Part shown: positions 47,946-62,212 of the stretch, piece after piece
Numbering within the stretch: the stretch's first letter is position 1
Layout of the letters: each line of letters starts with the position of its first letter
Assembly: GCA_936440205.1 (NCBI GenBank)
Contig: OW387146.1
Coordinates: forward strand, 21,204,458-21,268,457
Reading direction: 5' to 3'
Length of the DNA: 64,000 nt
DNA from: Lepidonotus clava
Lineage: Eukaryota; Annelida; Polychaeta; Phyllodocida; Polynoidae
Notes under the pieces: generated by a model
The model's database searches: none
What the model was told of the DNA's origin: nothing
The model's input: only the letters and a program-made list of their open reading frames with translations
Program-made: the position numbers and the translations under genes

Positions 47946-50313
47946 CCCGTGGAAGTATGGATGTGGGAATAGACGGTCCCGGACAATACAGCCACCTGAG
48001 GACGACTTCAAAGGTTCTTCTATATCTAAAATTTCTGAAATTTCGTTCTATAGATTTAATTTCCTATCAAGAATATGAAAGGTGTTATTCAAATCAAAGG
48101 GACATTTACTTTTCAATTTCTTGTACTGTTTATACTGTTTTGCACTATTTCTGCATGAGAGATCTGCTTCATCTGTCTTTAAGGCAATGGATAATCAATA
48201 AATTACTATTGAGATGAAAAGACTAGGACTTCTCCTTTCAAATGTTTTCCTTTATTCCACGTTAGTTTAAGGATCAATCACTGGGACAAGTTTCACTAAA
48301 GTTGACATATGCCAAACCAATGTAGGGCGTGATTTATTTCGTAATACAAAATTAATGTAGAACTTGGACAATAACATTGACCAACAATGTATACAAGTTT
48401 AGGCATAAATAGCTAAGTTAAGAATCTTTGGGAATAAAAAAAAATGTATCAACAGACTCAGTAATGCATTCCTAACACAATAAATAAATAGAGCAAAATA
48501 TCAATTTCTAATTACATTGCAGTTAACCCTTGTTAAAACAATTTATTAACACTTAGCATGCTTTGACTATTATAATTATGTCATCTTTGTACAGATCAAA
48601 ATATGAGCAAAATATTTTTTCAGAAATGTATGTCAAAATAGGTTTTTCATAATTATGTTTCGTTATGTAAGGGTTGAACTAGTGAAATCACAAGAAAGAG
48701 TCACTGTAAACGTCCAATAAACGCATATATCATACCATAGCAGTATAACACACACTCTTTCATGTTGTACAATCAAAATAACCACTGGTGGAAAATAGGT
48801 TCTTATGTCTGAATTAAATACAAACCTTTCTGGATATGTCAATTTTAATGAAGCAGAAAGAGAATATAGGTCATTAATTCAAGTACTTTTACGGAATTTT
48901 CATTGATAATTTGTTGCCGAATATATGTTTTGATTAAGAGGAACTTGTTTACTTGGTGAATGAAACATAACAAATTCGACAAGACTTCCTACTCTGGGTG
49001 TGTGAGATTTTATTTTTTGAATTTTGAAGCTGCATGTTCGTAAAGCTGTCATGAGCATAACAGCAATGTGTAAATCTTGATGCATGTGCCAAATATAATA
49101 TAATCCATTATTCCCCTGAGAACTGATATAAACATAGCATCCCTTTAAATGTAACATATAAGTTATTTTCAAACTTTGACAGTTGTTTTTCTCCTCTTGA
49201 AATTCTTTTAAAAGATAAAATACACTGTGTTCCACAAGCGGTCGTTTTGGTCATACAGCGTGCCCAAGGTTCTAAGTCAGATAAAGACTATGTTACACTA
49301 AGCTATTTTTGTTAATCATGGGAACATGGTAATTATGGTTTTCAAGAGTATACATAACTTTAATGTGTACACACCATTTCACACAGGAGCACATTCCCAG
49401 TTCCCAGTTCCCAGTTCCCATTCCCAGTTCCCATTAAATAGAATAAGTCACCAAGGCATACTAACATAATCCCTGAAGCACATAGGCCTATATATAGAGA
49501 GATTTATCTAGAATTAATCTAAATGTCCATAATATTTACATCCTCGAAATTTCTAAGATTATGGATTGAGGCACAGCACAGATACTTTGCGACCAATGCA
49601 AAATAACTTAAACCAGCTACAATGGGGCTGGACAAATGCAAACCAGATAGTACACTGGAATGAACACAATGCAATAACATGAGGACAAATGCAAGAACAA
49701 TACACTAGGACAATTATGCTAAGCAAATAAATAGATAGTAATGACCGAGGCTAGATATTGGAAAAGTTATTCCCTGGCCAGGGTGGGTGCAGATCGAGGG
49801 CGAATGGTTAATAGTATCCAGGGTACATAGCCTAAATGTTTGAATGTTTCCATGGATTTCCTTTTGGTTATTCCCTGGCTTCCCTGTTTTTCTATTGGTT
49901 TAAACTGTACAAAGGGGCGGGGCCTAGACGTCCCGACATTTTCATGGTTTTTACAGGGAAAGGGAACATTATTTTGGTTATTCCCCTTCTCGGCAAACTG
50001 CAAATAGGAAATGTATAGAAACACTTACCCTGTTCATTAAATAAAGCAGAACAAACAACACATAATATGTTTTGTCAACTCTATACATGGGATTTCCATA
50101 AGTTATAAAGATATACAAAAGTAAAAAATTAGTAATTTTCTGCCAACAAATACCCTGGGACAAACAAGTAGCACATATTATAATTATTTAAACAAAATTA
50201 CACAGCATGCAAATATACATTTATATACTTTTCATCAACTCTACATAATCTTTTTTTATCTCATAATGTAATCCTACACAATAATTATTAGTGACATTTT
50301 TTTTCTGTCAATA
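47946..50313. other. spacer downstream of the sialin-like gene
   Basis: No exon or named element is seen. It includes a short 'ttcccagttcccag' repeat near 49395-49430. The 3' untranslated region of the transporter presumably begins at 50313 going left. Confidence 0.4.
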
Positions 50314-53300
50314 TCATTTGCTCTCCACTATTTTCTCTCTAGATTTCTGTGGTTGCTTTGCCCAAGCCTGTTCTTTTCCAGAAGCCAGTACAGCAAATAC
50401 CAAACCTCCTAGTAGATGAACAACAGCTGATATATAGAATACGATGCGCCACCTCTCGGGGAAAGGCTGAAATAAGAACATAAACTGTATTGATGATGAT
50501 GATAATGTGTTGGAGTTTAAGGTCTGCTCAGCAATTTTTCAGCTATATTGAGACCAACTCCGGTTTTAAAACGAGTCTATGATCGTATCTATGGGGGGAT
50601 AATGACAGCAAGGCGAGGTGATCTAATAGTCAGCACATGCTGGGGAGCAAACCCCAGCTGGCTGGTGCAATGCCAAGATGCTAACCACTAGACCACCCCA
50701 CCCCCCTGCATATATATTAATTGATATTTGATTGTGTAAAAAAGATTCAAAAATCGATACTTGAAAATTGAAATCTGGATGAAATCAAATATCAAAACGT
50801 ATAGGTTCATGCGAAGACGTTCTCCAGACAGAAAACAGAAGAATCCTAAAACAATTGGATTTCAAGTAGGGGTCTTCTTAGATTTAGTCGGCATAAGAAC
50901 GCCAATTCCCTATTTTACTTGCAATTTTATATATCTTATGTTTGTTACAATTGCTATATGAAAATGAAAAAGCTATATGAAAACCATAGTCGCCACATGA
51001 AGTCAATCACAGCCATTGGCGACCTGGAGACTTTACAGAGCGACTACTCAATTGGAGTTGGCGTGATTAACATTGCTTTTATTCCCATATATTGATATTG
51101 AGGATTTTTTTTACAATATTAAAAAGAATTTTAGTAAATGGCAATATAATTTGGAACATAAAAATGGTGTCTTTGAAAGAATTCTCATAAGATATTTTAC
51201 AAATATGGAAAAACAACTGTAGACATCAAAATTTAATGAAGATAAGCTTAAAAAGAGTTGTCAAGAGTAGTTCTTTTCACAATCACAGTCCTTGGAAAGG
51301 AATACATCTAGAGGATTTTTCTTATGATATTAAGAAATTCTCTCAGAACAAAAAGTCTTAGATATAAACACTATGCTAGAATAATCATACATAAATACTG
51401 CTATGTATAAACAGAAGCTCCAACTATGGATACTTGTTTAGTAATTTTGTTTGTGCAAGTTCTAGTGAATTTTTTAAGCATTTGTTTAAGTTAGGTTCAG
51501 TAAAATATATCTTTAATCCTTCTTCAGAATTGAACAATATTCATTCACAAAGAGTCTTATGTACATAGTACAGACCAAAGGGGAACGAAGCATTTGTTAT
51601 TGCCTTGGTTTGCATGCAGTCTCGAGGGCTTTAGCCTAATACCTATATGTGTGCCAACTGAGGCAATAACAATTGCTGAGTGTGCCCATTGTCTGTACTT
51701 GATTTATCCCACATCAATAAAACAGAAAATGTTACATGCTAAACTTGATCTACATGCTGAACATGGTCTGCTGCTTGTTTATAAGTTCATGCAATATGAA
51801 AAATATCAACAGAAAATGTGTAATAGTTGAATTATTAGGACTATACCGTAACACTAATTTCAAGTCATGTTATTTTGCACTTTGCCATAAGGAATAGAAA
51901 ATTAAACAAATAATTGTGAGTACTGCATGCATTGATCTTAGTCAAAAATGTAAAATAAGAAAAAGTTGTAAATGAAAGTTAAGGCCTATTACACTGGCCT
52001 TGGTAAACCCTCAGTGTAATGCTGGTACGGTCTGTCATACCCAATTTGGTTTAACACAAAATTTGCTCTCTCCCCACTCAAGAAAAAAACTACCTGAAAT
52101 GACCCAAATACTACACAAAACATAAATAATTTTGTCTTATTACACCGCACATAGGGCACCATGCCTTGTAATTTGTTCCAGTTGATAAGAATATCATACA
52201 AATGAATACTGCATAGGGCATTTAATAAGAGTTAATGTTAAATTAATATAACAATAAACCTATCTAACTATGTGTAACACATGAACATATTATTCTATTA
52301 TTTTCTAGTTTTATTAGTTCAAATTTAAAAAAATAACAAGACTACATTCAAACTTAATTCCCTAAAGCAACTCACCATTGGCATTTCACCAGGGACAACC
52401 TTATTGATATGACATATTCTGTTTTTACAATTTGCTTTCAACAAAGTTAAATTGCTTCACACAACTTTAAATTCATTTATTTAAAAAATCTAATTCTTTC
52501 TAAAATGTATAAACAGGTTACAAATGCACACAGTATAGTAAAGATAAAGATTGTAAGATCATACAAGTGTCTATAAAATCCAATACAAGGCTAGATCATT
52601 AGCATTTTCACTTAAAATTAAACATCACAAATAAATAAACTTGTATTCAAATCCTCACCTTAGCATCTGTAATAGCAGTGACAACAGAGGGTGCAATGAT
52701 ACCGGGCAGGGTGGCTATATTATTAGTAATACCCATCAAAGTTCCTGAAATTTGAAAATAAAATGGATATTTCGCTTTAATAAGATCTATAGGTATTCAG
52801 ACTGCAGGTTGTTTGACTGACATCTCATTATCTTCGAGTGGCTAAATCCAGCATTTATTAATATCGGTCATTGGAACGTATAAAGTGTACTCTATCTATA
52901 GGTTATCAACACTACCAGTGATATTTTGATATTTTTCTGTTTGTTACTCCTCATGGGCCTTTAACAGAGTGTTATGAGAAAATGATTCTTGTATTACTTT
53001 CATTTTTAATGATTCTCTGTCAATTCAACTTCCAATACTCTTTTGAAATGACAGAGAAGCTCAAGTTTCATATTTGAGCTACTGCTATCATCTGCGAGAT
53101 GGTCATGATTGTAACTCTCCGATAAGTGCATCAAATTTGTGACCTAACCAATAACGTTGCTGCATTATGTTCTACTGTCACAAAACACCTCACCAGCCAC
53201 AACATCAGTAGGCTTAAGGCCATATTCCACTATGCGGTGGGTAACCACTAGCGGTGATTGTTTTTGCCACCGCAAGTAATTTGCACTTCAGAAACAAACA

Positions 53301-56300
53301 TGTCCGTTTCTGCCACCGCAAGTACTCAAAATAAAACTTTATAAAATAATTATAGAATATAAATAAAAAATTATAAAAAAATAATAAAATTCATAATAAC
53401 ATTTTTAAAAAGTCAAAAAATTTTGTTTTGATCATATAAAAGAACATCAAATCATTTGCAGTGGTGTCACCGCAAGCACCACCGCTAGTACCACCGCAAG
53501 TGATGACTATATTCCACCTTGCGGTGACCAAATCTACTTGCGGTGGGGCCAATCACCGCTAGAAAAGTGCCCACCGCAAGTAAAACGCCGCAAAGTGGAA
53601 TATGGCCTTTAGGGGTGGAGCCCTTAACGTAAGCAACAAAGAGACGATACCATGGCTTTAAGACATTCAATGTCTACATACCAGCAAAGACGGGTGCTAT
53701 GTCAAGGTGGTTGACCTGGAAGCCACAGGAGGTGAGGCCAAGGAAGGCTGTGCCAAGTGACAGGATAGTGACAGCCAGAACCTTGTCACATCCCACATAC
53801 CCCTCCACTATCAGGAATATCACAGTCAGAATCACACCTAAAATAAGGAAAATTAACATGAGACATTATATTACTTGATACAGTCCATGAAGTTATCCAC
53901 TAACAGGAATATAACAGACAAAATCACTCGTGAAAAAAAGGCAAGAAAACATGAGATACTGTATAAACTGATACATCAAGATAATCACATGTTGAAATAA
54001 ATGTTGAATACAATATCAATTGTTGAAACAAAAGTATGTCAATGATATTCCCATTGGTGATTCCTTGGTGTCTGTACCCCATGACTTCCAGAAATCCAGG
54101 TTAAGGAAAAGGAATTATAGAAAATCTCTAGGTTAGCACCCACTACAAATTACTTTGAATGCTCTGAGTTTAGCTGGAACTCTTGGAAATTTGGCTGCTT
54201 TGACCTTTTGTTAACCCTCATAAATGAAAAACATTTTTTTGAAAAATAAGAAAAAGTGTATTATCTTGCACCTTTCTGGATACATAGCGAAAAGAGCAGG
54301 CTAAGGACAGCATCTATATAGATGTGTTCTACCTGCAACATCCTAAATCATAATTATTCTACATTATTGTGGCATATTTGGCAATGTTAGTAAAATACCA
54401 CACTGTGATCCAGAAGAGCCACAAGACTGTAGTCTCAGAAGCTCTCAATCATCTTATATTTACCTGTTGTGTTGAACACTTTTCTAGCAACTGTAGTTGA
54501 GATCAATTTTTTTCTCCTGAGTAAATCTAGTAGTTGACTGCCAATGATTTCCACCACCCACATGGCCAAATAAGGTACACTGGAGAGTACACCATTCTAA
54601 AAAGACATAATTATATTACAATGTCAGAGAACTTAAGGCAATATTCCACATGCTGATTTTGGAAATAAAGAATGGGAATAAAGGTTAATTGTATCTGTTA
54701 CATATAACTAGCAAGGTTTTACATTTCTTTATAGGATGTTTGGTTTCATGCCATATGGGAAATCGAACAAGAAACAAATCACTGGCATCAACATTGGTTT
54801 TTGGAAGAGAGGCTTAAGAATGAATATCAGACAAATGATATTTCTAATACACTTTCCGCTTTTACTTATACCAAGTATGTTAGGAATGTTGATTTACAAG
54901 CAAAATATCAATAAAATAATTGAACTTTCTAATGTAATAGTATAGGTACCCATGTATATCTATATTGTGACACTGCAATATCATATTTGAGGCATATTTA
55001 TGGGAAATGAGTAGCCAAACTTCCACATAACTTTCCTGACGAATGATAGCTCAGATATTTATTGATCAACATCTTGAGTTTAAAGATTTAAATATCAGAA
55101 GTCTGAACAATGTAACAAGATCAAAATAGATGATAGCCCAGAGCCGATAAAGGATTTTAGACAGAAGCCGTCCACATAAATTATATTCTGCACTGAAATA
55201 TTGTGTTTTCTCATAAACCCATACACAATTATCCACACTTTGAGAAGGTTCAGCGTCAACCAAAATTAAATGAGGGGAATCAGGGCCCTCTATGTCCATC
55301 CCTGGGGGTCAGGGTGGCCAACATCGTTGAGGCATTGGTAGCACTCATTCGCATTGGCACATAGGTCCCATGGTGTGCAGCATGAAAAAAGGACATTTGG
55401 ATGACCCCTGCACGAAATTGTGCCCAAATGATCCACAGGACTGCACTGGAAGAACATTTAATAAGGTGAATTCAGCCTGTATAAAAATCCAATTAAAAGA
55501 AAAAAAAATCCCTCTTCAATAAAATTATTTTTGATATAGCCAAAAAACACCTGAGGTACTCACCTTCGAGACGTCAAACTTGAGTACCTGCCTCATGTAG
55601 CTGGGTAGTGTGGTGAGTAGGGTGAAGTAAACCCAGTTTTTACCAAAATGGGCCGCAGCGATTGCCCATAATGGTAACGATGTACCAATAGCCTTCCATG
55701 GAGTAGGGGGACTCTGGAATAGGTCACATTCGAACTTTTAGTCACAAAAATGGTTGTGATGATATGTTAGAGTTTAAAGTCCACTAAGCAATTTTTCGAC
55801 TATATTGAGAGGAACTCATGTTTTTACTTTGTGCAAAGTATTGATGACCAAGTTTCATTAATTTGCATTTATTTGGAAATACTGTTTACAAGATACGACC
55901 TTTGGTTATTAACATAATTTCAGATTTTCTCCAAAAGATTGAATAACCAACGATTATATCTGCATTGATTCCTTCTTATGTTACCATGGCAATATAATAA
56001 TTATGAACCTTTATTTGTCCCAAACCCCATATTCAGGTTTTGCACCATAAAACCGAATCAAATAATGGAAACTGACAGTACTTTGATGAACATATATATA
56101 TTGTCATGGACAAAGTTATACAAATACCAAAAAACCCTATTTGTCAGATACAACCTTTGGTTACTCAGCCGTCAATATTCTGTTGTGTGTTATTTAGAAT
56201 TTATTTTGTCAGAAGGTGAATATTTGATAAATTGACAACATACCTCGGTCCTTTCCCCTGTAGAGATGAGGATATAGTTGCGTTCACTAACAGATATTCT

Positions 56301-59300
56301 GGGATGTGTAAATGGGGATTCATATACAAACAGAAACCATGCCAGAACCCACGTCAGGCCAAGTGTACCTGGAATATAATATGTAATAAGGATAATCTAT
56401 TTCAAATAAGAAATATTTATAAATAATTAAGAAAGAAGTTTCTCTTTAACATTTAAGACCCCACAGGTTTTGTTTATCAATTGCTGGATTTCCCCAGGAC
56501 TTCAATGGATTTCCTTCTGGATTTCCCTAAATTCCTTTTAATTGAACATGTTCAGAAGAGGACCAACAACAACCTTAATGAATTATAGAAATATTGTATT
56601 TTGCATTTGATGGGAAATTTGATCGGCTTTCAAATGATATATTGGACGTATCTGTATGTTGAATACTTAAAAAAGTGTCCTCCATGGAAAAATATGGAAA
56701 AATTAAAGGAAAATGGCCGTTTTTCTGCACGGCTACAGCCAGATTGGGGAGTACACCCGCGGGTGGGTATGGCCGGATTGGGGTATAAATGGTTAACTTT
56801 TTCATTAGCTTGTTCATATTGAGTCGTAAACAACACATATAATTATTGCGTGGGAATGATTATTATATTAGAAAGAACTAACAAAGAAATAATCATTTTA
56901 ACATTTAGAATGGAACAATGGAAAATTATGAATTATTTCATGAGAACAGAAAAAACATCAAGAAAGTTATGAAAACTGGAAACAACATTATATCTATATT
57001 CATACTTAATTTGCACTGCCAATTCTGAATATCTATATTTCAATAGAGTGGCGCTCTGCAAGAGGAATACGTCTGAACAATCAATTGGGTAATGGGTTTA
57101 AATGGAAATCATTGGGTACAGGCCTTCTATTGGAGGGTTCACTGCGCATGGTCATGGGAAAGGTGTATAGGCATGTGGAATATAGGCTAAAACCTAAAGC
57201 TCACCAAACACATAGAAGGCCATGGGCCAACCGCCAGCTGATTCATCAGAGAGAAGACCTGTTAGGGCGAGGCCAAGTACATTGCCCACATTACAACCAG
57301 CCATGGCAAAGGCCCCAAACTGGGTACGTTCAAGGCGGGGTGACCACTTGGACAGCAAGACATACATAGCTGGCACTGTCATACCCTGTAATAGAAAAGA
57401 GTACGTTTTAATTTTATTTTGATAATTATATTTGGTAAAAGTCATACCCTGTAATAGAAAAGGGTACGTTTTAATTTTATTTGGATAATTATAATTGATA
57501 AAAGTCATACCCTGTAATAGAAAAGGGTATGTTTTAATTTCATTTCGATAATTATATTTGATAAACGTATTAAATACTATATTTTACAATGTTTCTTTTC
57601 AGACCTATTCAACTACCTTAAAATCAGATAAAGTTATGAGGAAATGATATGATTTATAATTTCCTTTTGGTAACCCAGTTTTGGGTTATGGTCATGCCAT
57701 CCAAATGAATGATCTTAAAATGCCTAAATCAAGCAACTGCTAAAACTATCATTTAATTTTCTCAAAAATGATAGCAATACATATGTAAAAGAATCAGTAT
57801 TATTTGAGTGCCCATGCTTTTTTAGAAGTAAACATAAGACCTAAATAAGACCTTTATAATACCTCTTGGATATCAAAATAAGACTTTTTAAATAACTTTT
57901 TGAATTATTTTTGAAACTAACACATTCCACAAGAAAGAGGTAAAGATGGAAATGACGGAAAGAAAAGTTACTTCTTGTAATAAATTCAGATTGGCCTAAA
58001 ATTGAACATAATAAGACCTTTCCCATAGCCTCATAAATGGCAAATCCAAATTATGGCATTTCAAGACCCTTCATGGATACCATGATTATAGAAACATTGT
58101 AATAATTAGAAAAACGTACCTCCCCAATACCTTCCAGCACTCTGGCTATGACAAGCAGGGTGACATTGGCCCTGGCCAGGGGTGGAGTCAGCAGTGTAAA
58201 AACTGAGGTCAGGAAGATTCCAAAGCCAAAGACCTTCTTTCCTCCAAACCTCTCAGCCAGGATCCCACCTAGTAGCTGGGTTGTCAGAGCTCCATAGAAG
58301 AATGAGCTGAGAATCACACCCTGAGTGTTGGCGTCCCAGTCAAACTCACCCTATGGGGAAGAACAGTAAAATACATGATAGATGTGTCCCTGTATACAGT
58401 ACAACCAGAAACTGTCCCAACATCATTACAACATGTTTCAATAAAGACAAAATTGCTATCTTATACAAAATCTTTCAATGAACAGAAAAAAAGACTTATT
58501 CACAATAAGCTCCACTATTTTCACCAGGGTTTTGATAAACGTCTCATTTAATAAAATGTTCAATTGAAATAAAGTTTTCACATAATAAACCATTTTCTCC
58601 TCCTAATTTACAGAGTCTCTCCCACTTTCCTTAAAATGCGTGCATGTCCCGGGGTTGGTAAATGGTTGGACAACATATATGCCATCCCAGTCACCACAAG
58701 TTATTTCACTGGAATAGATTTTTCTATTATCACCAAATATAACTAAAACATAACAACTGTCTCATTTTGATTAATTCACCGATTTAAAGATTGTCAGCCA
58801 CTCAAGATTCGGTATCTTAAGACAATAAAGGGTTGGACATTATGGGTTAGGCTGACAAGCTTGCGTATTGATTCCTATTGGGAAAATGTTTTTTATGCTT
58901 CTTTGTTTGATCTGTTATATTACACAATCATTAGGAGCAATTTGTTATCGAAATTGTCATGGGTTATTTCGTTTTATACCACTCACTTTAAGGAATAAAG
59001 CAAGCCGAATTGTAACAATATATACTGGGATGGGCTTAATCAGCCACATGCAATTTCAATTCTCTCATATCTCACCTCAGTTCTTCGCGCCATTTCCCCC
59101 GCGTCAGACGGACACGCCTGTTCTGAGGTGAGGTTGAGGAGGGCCTCATCCTCATCGTGTTTCACCATGGCCACGATGGCCACACTGAGGTTGACCCTCA
59201 GGGCATAGTTCATGGCACAGCCCAGGAAACACAGGAAGGTGACGAGGTGACGGTAACCAAGGCCTGGGTCTGAGCGGAGAAGAGGCAGAAATATGAGGGA

Positions 59301-60310
59301 AAATGTATGTACATGTTTAGAATATATATACATTTTTACAATTATGAATTCATAATTATACTTATACTTTCATTTACTTAATCATCTCTTCACATAAATA
59401 AAGTGCTTCCAATGATTTCACATTATTGTATGATTCAATGTGTACATAGCACAGAATAAGGGGCACAAAGCAATAATTGTTATTTCCCTGGTTTGCATTT
59501 ACCGTTAAGGGCTTAAGCCTGAGATACAGGTGTGTTTAAACCGGGTCTGAACAGTTGCAGCTGAGTGTGCCCATGGTCTGTACTTTATTGATTTTGTATC
59601 AGTTACACAGAAAATGTTAGAAATATTTTACTGAATTTACAAATTTGGCATTAGCATTCACAGACTGGAATTCATCAACAATATCACTTAGTTACTTAGT
59701 TTCTTTAAGATACTATCAACTTTTTGCAGCTGTAATAAAACTGCTCAAACATATTGTGTAAAAAAGTCAGAAATAAGGGAGAACTAAATTCCCAATAGAA
59801 TAATCAATATTGATACATCGATATGCACATCATAATTCATCATTACATGTACTTCAAATTGATATGGGAAATACTTGAGCAGAAGACCATGTGTAAAAAT
59901 GAGTACAGTTTAATAAAGGAAAAAAATCAATAAAAGTAGAAGAAAATTAAATCATAAAAAATCTCAACTGACGTATAAAATTAAATTACAAATTATTCAA
60001 AGTTCTTTGATTATGCTTACAAAAATCATTAATAAAAGTAGGAAAAAAATCATAAATAATTCCACTTACTTATGCCTACAGACAGATCACGGCTGGACAA
60101 TAGCAGTGGGGACTTCTCTGATGTTTGTCTGCTGAATGCAGCATGTTCTGTACTTCTAGAACCATGCTCCCCTGAGTAACTGCTTTCATGGCTCAACCTG
60201 TTACTTCTGGCTGACTCACTCCTGGGCTCTGTCCCCTCTTCTGGGGGGATGCTAGACTCCCCATCTGGGACATCGAAGTGGACACTGTGGGGCTGCGAGT
60301 CATCCGCCAT
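50314..60310 (-). CDS. SLC17A5-like: SLC17-family anion transporter, sialin-like
   Basis: Ten exons give a continuous 549-residue frame: 60070-60310, 59076-59269, 58120-58350, 57205-57385, 56244-56368, 55564-55713, 54464-54596, 53682-53837, 52659-52744, 50314-50466. All introns are GT/AG and all phases agree. The acidic N-terminal tail carries SEKSPLLL, a dileucine lysosomal-sorting type signal as in sialin. The family blocks follow in order: MNYALRVNLSVAIVAMV (with the conserved Arg), FDWDANTQGVILSSFFYG, LGGILAERFGGKKVFGFG, LEGIGEGMTVPAM, PLWAIAAAHFGKNWVYF, NHLDIAPVFAG and LPGIIAP. Twelve membrane spans are expected. Sialin exports sialic acid from lysosomes with protons, and relatives load glutamate or aspartate into vesicles; the substrate here is inferred only. 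The frame stays open upstream of the chosen ATG to another ATG at 60586, through minisatellite sequence. The 60310 start has a good context (AAAATGG) and normal family length. Confidence 0.95.
50490..50708 (-). mobile_element. tRNA-derived SINE in the last sialin-like intron
   Basis: On the minus strand it starts GGGGTGGTCTAGTGGTTAGC, a clear A box, with a B-box-like GGGGTTTGCTCCCC. The body is shared with 45705-45917 and the tail is ATCATC-rich. Confidence 0.75.
53217..53608. mobile_element. Harbinger-type MITE (AGGCCATATTCCAC family), copy 1
   Basis: TTA on both sides (53214-53216, 53609-53611). Ends AGGCCATATTCCACTATGCG and, inverted, AGGCCATATTCCACTTTGCG. 'caccgcaagta' motifs repeat in both arms around an AT-rich centre. 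It lies in a sialin-like intron, between exons 8 and 9. Confidence 0.85.
55755..55840 (-). mobile_element. tRNA-SINE 3' fragment
   Basis: 'agagtttaaagtccactaag' and 'tatattgaga' match the body and tail of the SINE at 50490-50708. The tRNA-like head is missing. Intron of the sialin-like gene. Confidence 0.5.
57380..57550. repeat. 63-base tandem repeat carrying splice acceptors
   Basis: Three copies of a 63-base unit span the intron 3/exon 4 border of the sialin-like gene. On the minus strand each has the same acceptor, CTTTTCTATTACAG, followed by GGTATGAC. The acceptors put the first exon base at 57385, 57448 or 57511. 63 bases are 21 codons, and the sequence between the acceptors is open in the gene's frame. 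Confidence 0.9.
58640..59036. mobile_element. TA-flanked MITE (AGCCCATCCCA family), degraded left end
   Basis: The right end TGGGATGGGCT is followed by TA. Interior marks 'gggttggacattatgggtt' and 'ggttgg' match the family. It lies in the sialin-like intron 2, ending only 40 bases from the donor of exon 2. Confidence 0.7.
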
Positions 60311-60317
60311 TTTGGGT

Positions 60318-60935
60318 TTGGTGGCAAAAACTCCTATTAAAATAGATAATATATGTAGAATTTGAAAAGGATAATGGATGTAAAATTTTAGACTTGGTGA
60401 CAAAAGAAGAAAAAGCTTAAGCATGCATAATTTCAGGTTTGGTGGGAGAGCTCTATTAAAGAAGATAACACATGGAGAATGTTGGGTTTGGTGACAAAGG
60501 CTCTTATCAGTTGGGATATGTATTAGCTTTGGCGGCAAAAGAAGATAAAAAATGTAGAATTCTAGATTTGGTGGCAAAAGGTTCAATTAAAGAAGATAAT
60601 CCATGTAGAATTTTAGGTTTGGTAGCAAATAGCTCCATTTCAAGAACATAATATAATGTAGAATTTTAGGCTTGGTGGCAAAGGCTCCTATTAAAGAAAA
60701 TAATATAATGAAGAATTTTAGGTTTGATAACAAGCTCCTATCAAAGAAACTAAGGTAACACATTTATAGAACTTTGGGTTTTGTGGGAAAAGCTCCATGT
60801 AGAATTTCAAATTTGATGGCAAAGCTCCTACCAAAAAAGCTAAGATAACATAATGTAGAACTTTATGTTTGGTCACAAAAAGTTTCTATTAATGAAGATA
60901 ATATTGTGTAGAATTTATGATTTAGTGGCAAAAGC
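60318..60935. repeat. degenerate minisatellite abutting the sialin-like start codon
   Basis: About a dozen diverged copies of a roughly 50-60-base unit whose core is 'gtagaattttaggtttggtg' followed by 'gcaaaagctcctattaaag'. The last copy runs into the sequence just upstream of the ATG at 60310. It covers what should be the 5' untranslated region or promoter. Confidence 0.8.
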
Positions 60936-61292
60936 CATAAAGATGAGGGCTGATAAGCTCTCATCTCTGAGACTACCATCTGCACAGCCATGTGACAAGC
61001 AAGTCGATAGACATCTAGTTGTCTACATACCATCGATAAATCCAGTTATTTTTACACGAAAATATTATCCAATTTACTGGTGCACCTGCCCCCATGCATC
61101 TAGACTTGCAAAACATTGCAATTAGGACTTTTTGTGTTAGGCCAAGGTTGCCATCCCAGTTCGCTAATTGCGAGTTGATAACAGACACAATTTCATTTGA
61201 GCAATGGAAATAGTCTTTTTATATAATCATCACTGTAAGTGGTACCAACCAAATCCCTTAATAATCATTAATATAGAAACCTAATTATCTAA

Positions 61293-61696
61293 AGGCCATA
61301 TTCCACTTTGCGGCGTTTTGCTTGCGGTGGGCACTTTACTAGCGGTGTTTGCCCCCACCGCAAGTAAATCTGCCGACCGCAAGATGGAATATAGGAATTA
61401 CTTGCGGTGGTACTAGCGGTGGCCCTAGCGGTGGCCAAAAGCAAGGGCCATCGCTAGTGATTTTATATTCTTTTATATGATGTTTTAATTTTTTTTCTCA
61501 ATATTTTATGGTCTTATTATGACTTTTATGACTTTTTAAAGATTTTATATCTACATTCTATAATTATTTTATATTGTTTTCTTTTGAGTGCTTGCGGTGG
61601 CAGAAACGAACATGTTGGTTTCCTTACAGCAAATAGCTTGCGGTGGCGGCTTAGCCCACCGCAAGTACCACCCCACCGCATAGTAGAATATGGCCT
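61293..61696. mobile_element. Harbinger-type MITE (AGGCCATATTCCAC family), copy 2
   Basis: TAA on both sides (61290-61292, 61697-61699). It is the same family as 53217-53608 but inserted in the opposite orientation. Upstream of the sialin-like gene. Confidence 0.85.
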
Positions 61697-62038
61697 TAAG
61701 AGGAAATGGCTGATGGAATCAAACCTCTATTGCAACACTTTTGGTGACATGTATAAATACAAGCTGATATGAGCTACATTTACAGCGCTAGTTGATCGAT
61801 AAACCACAACTGGTACGGATCAATGATTAAGGTCATGATGTGTGTATTTTTTTTAAGAAACCACATCTAAAACCTGCTGAGTAACTTTTTCTTCAAAGGC
61901 AAGCCTCATAAACACACAGCCTTAGAGAGGTTCTGGAAACAGCGCTTTTCAATGCGGTACCGTACTCCTATCTGCACTAGAAGATAGAGCCTCGGGAGTC
62001 AGTGGTTGCTTAGAATAGAAATACGGTTTTGTTCATAT

Positions 62039-62212
62039 TGGGGTCCTTCCATTTAGTGCGTATGAACAGTTTCAAAAATCTCGGACGCCTCCCCCCCCCC
62101 CGCCCCCCTTGGTGTAAAAATATGAATTGAATATGTACTAGAATTTATGCATAGTTTCACAAATTTCGGATCCCCTTCCCTCTTGATGCGTACATCCTTA
62201 ATAGAAGGCCCC
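62039..62212. mobile_element. short MITE (CCTTCCATTTAGT family), copy 2
   Basis: Ends GGGGTCCTTCCATTTAGTGC and, inverted, GGGGCCTTCTATTAAGGATG, with a C-rich run inside. Same family as 22617-22780 and 63687-63850. Confidence 0.65.
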
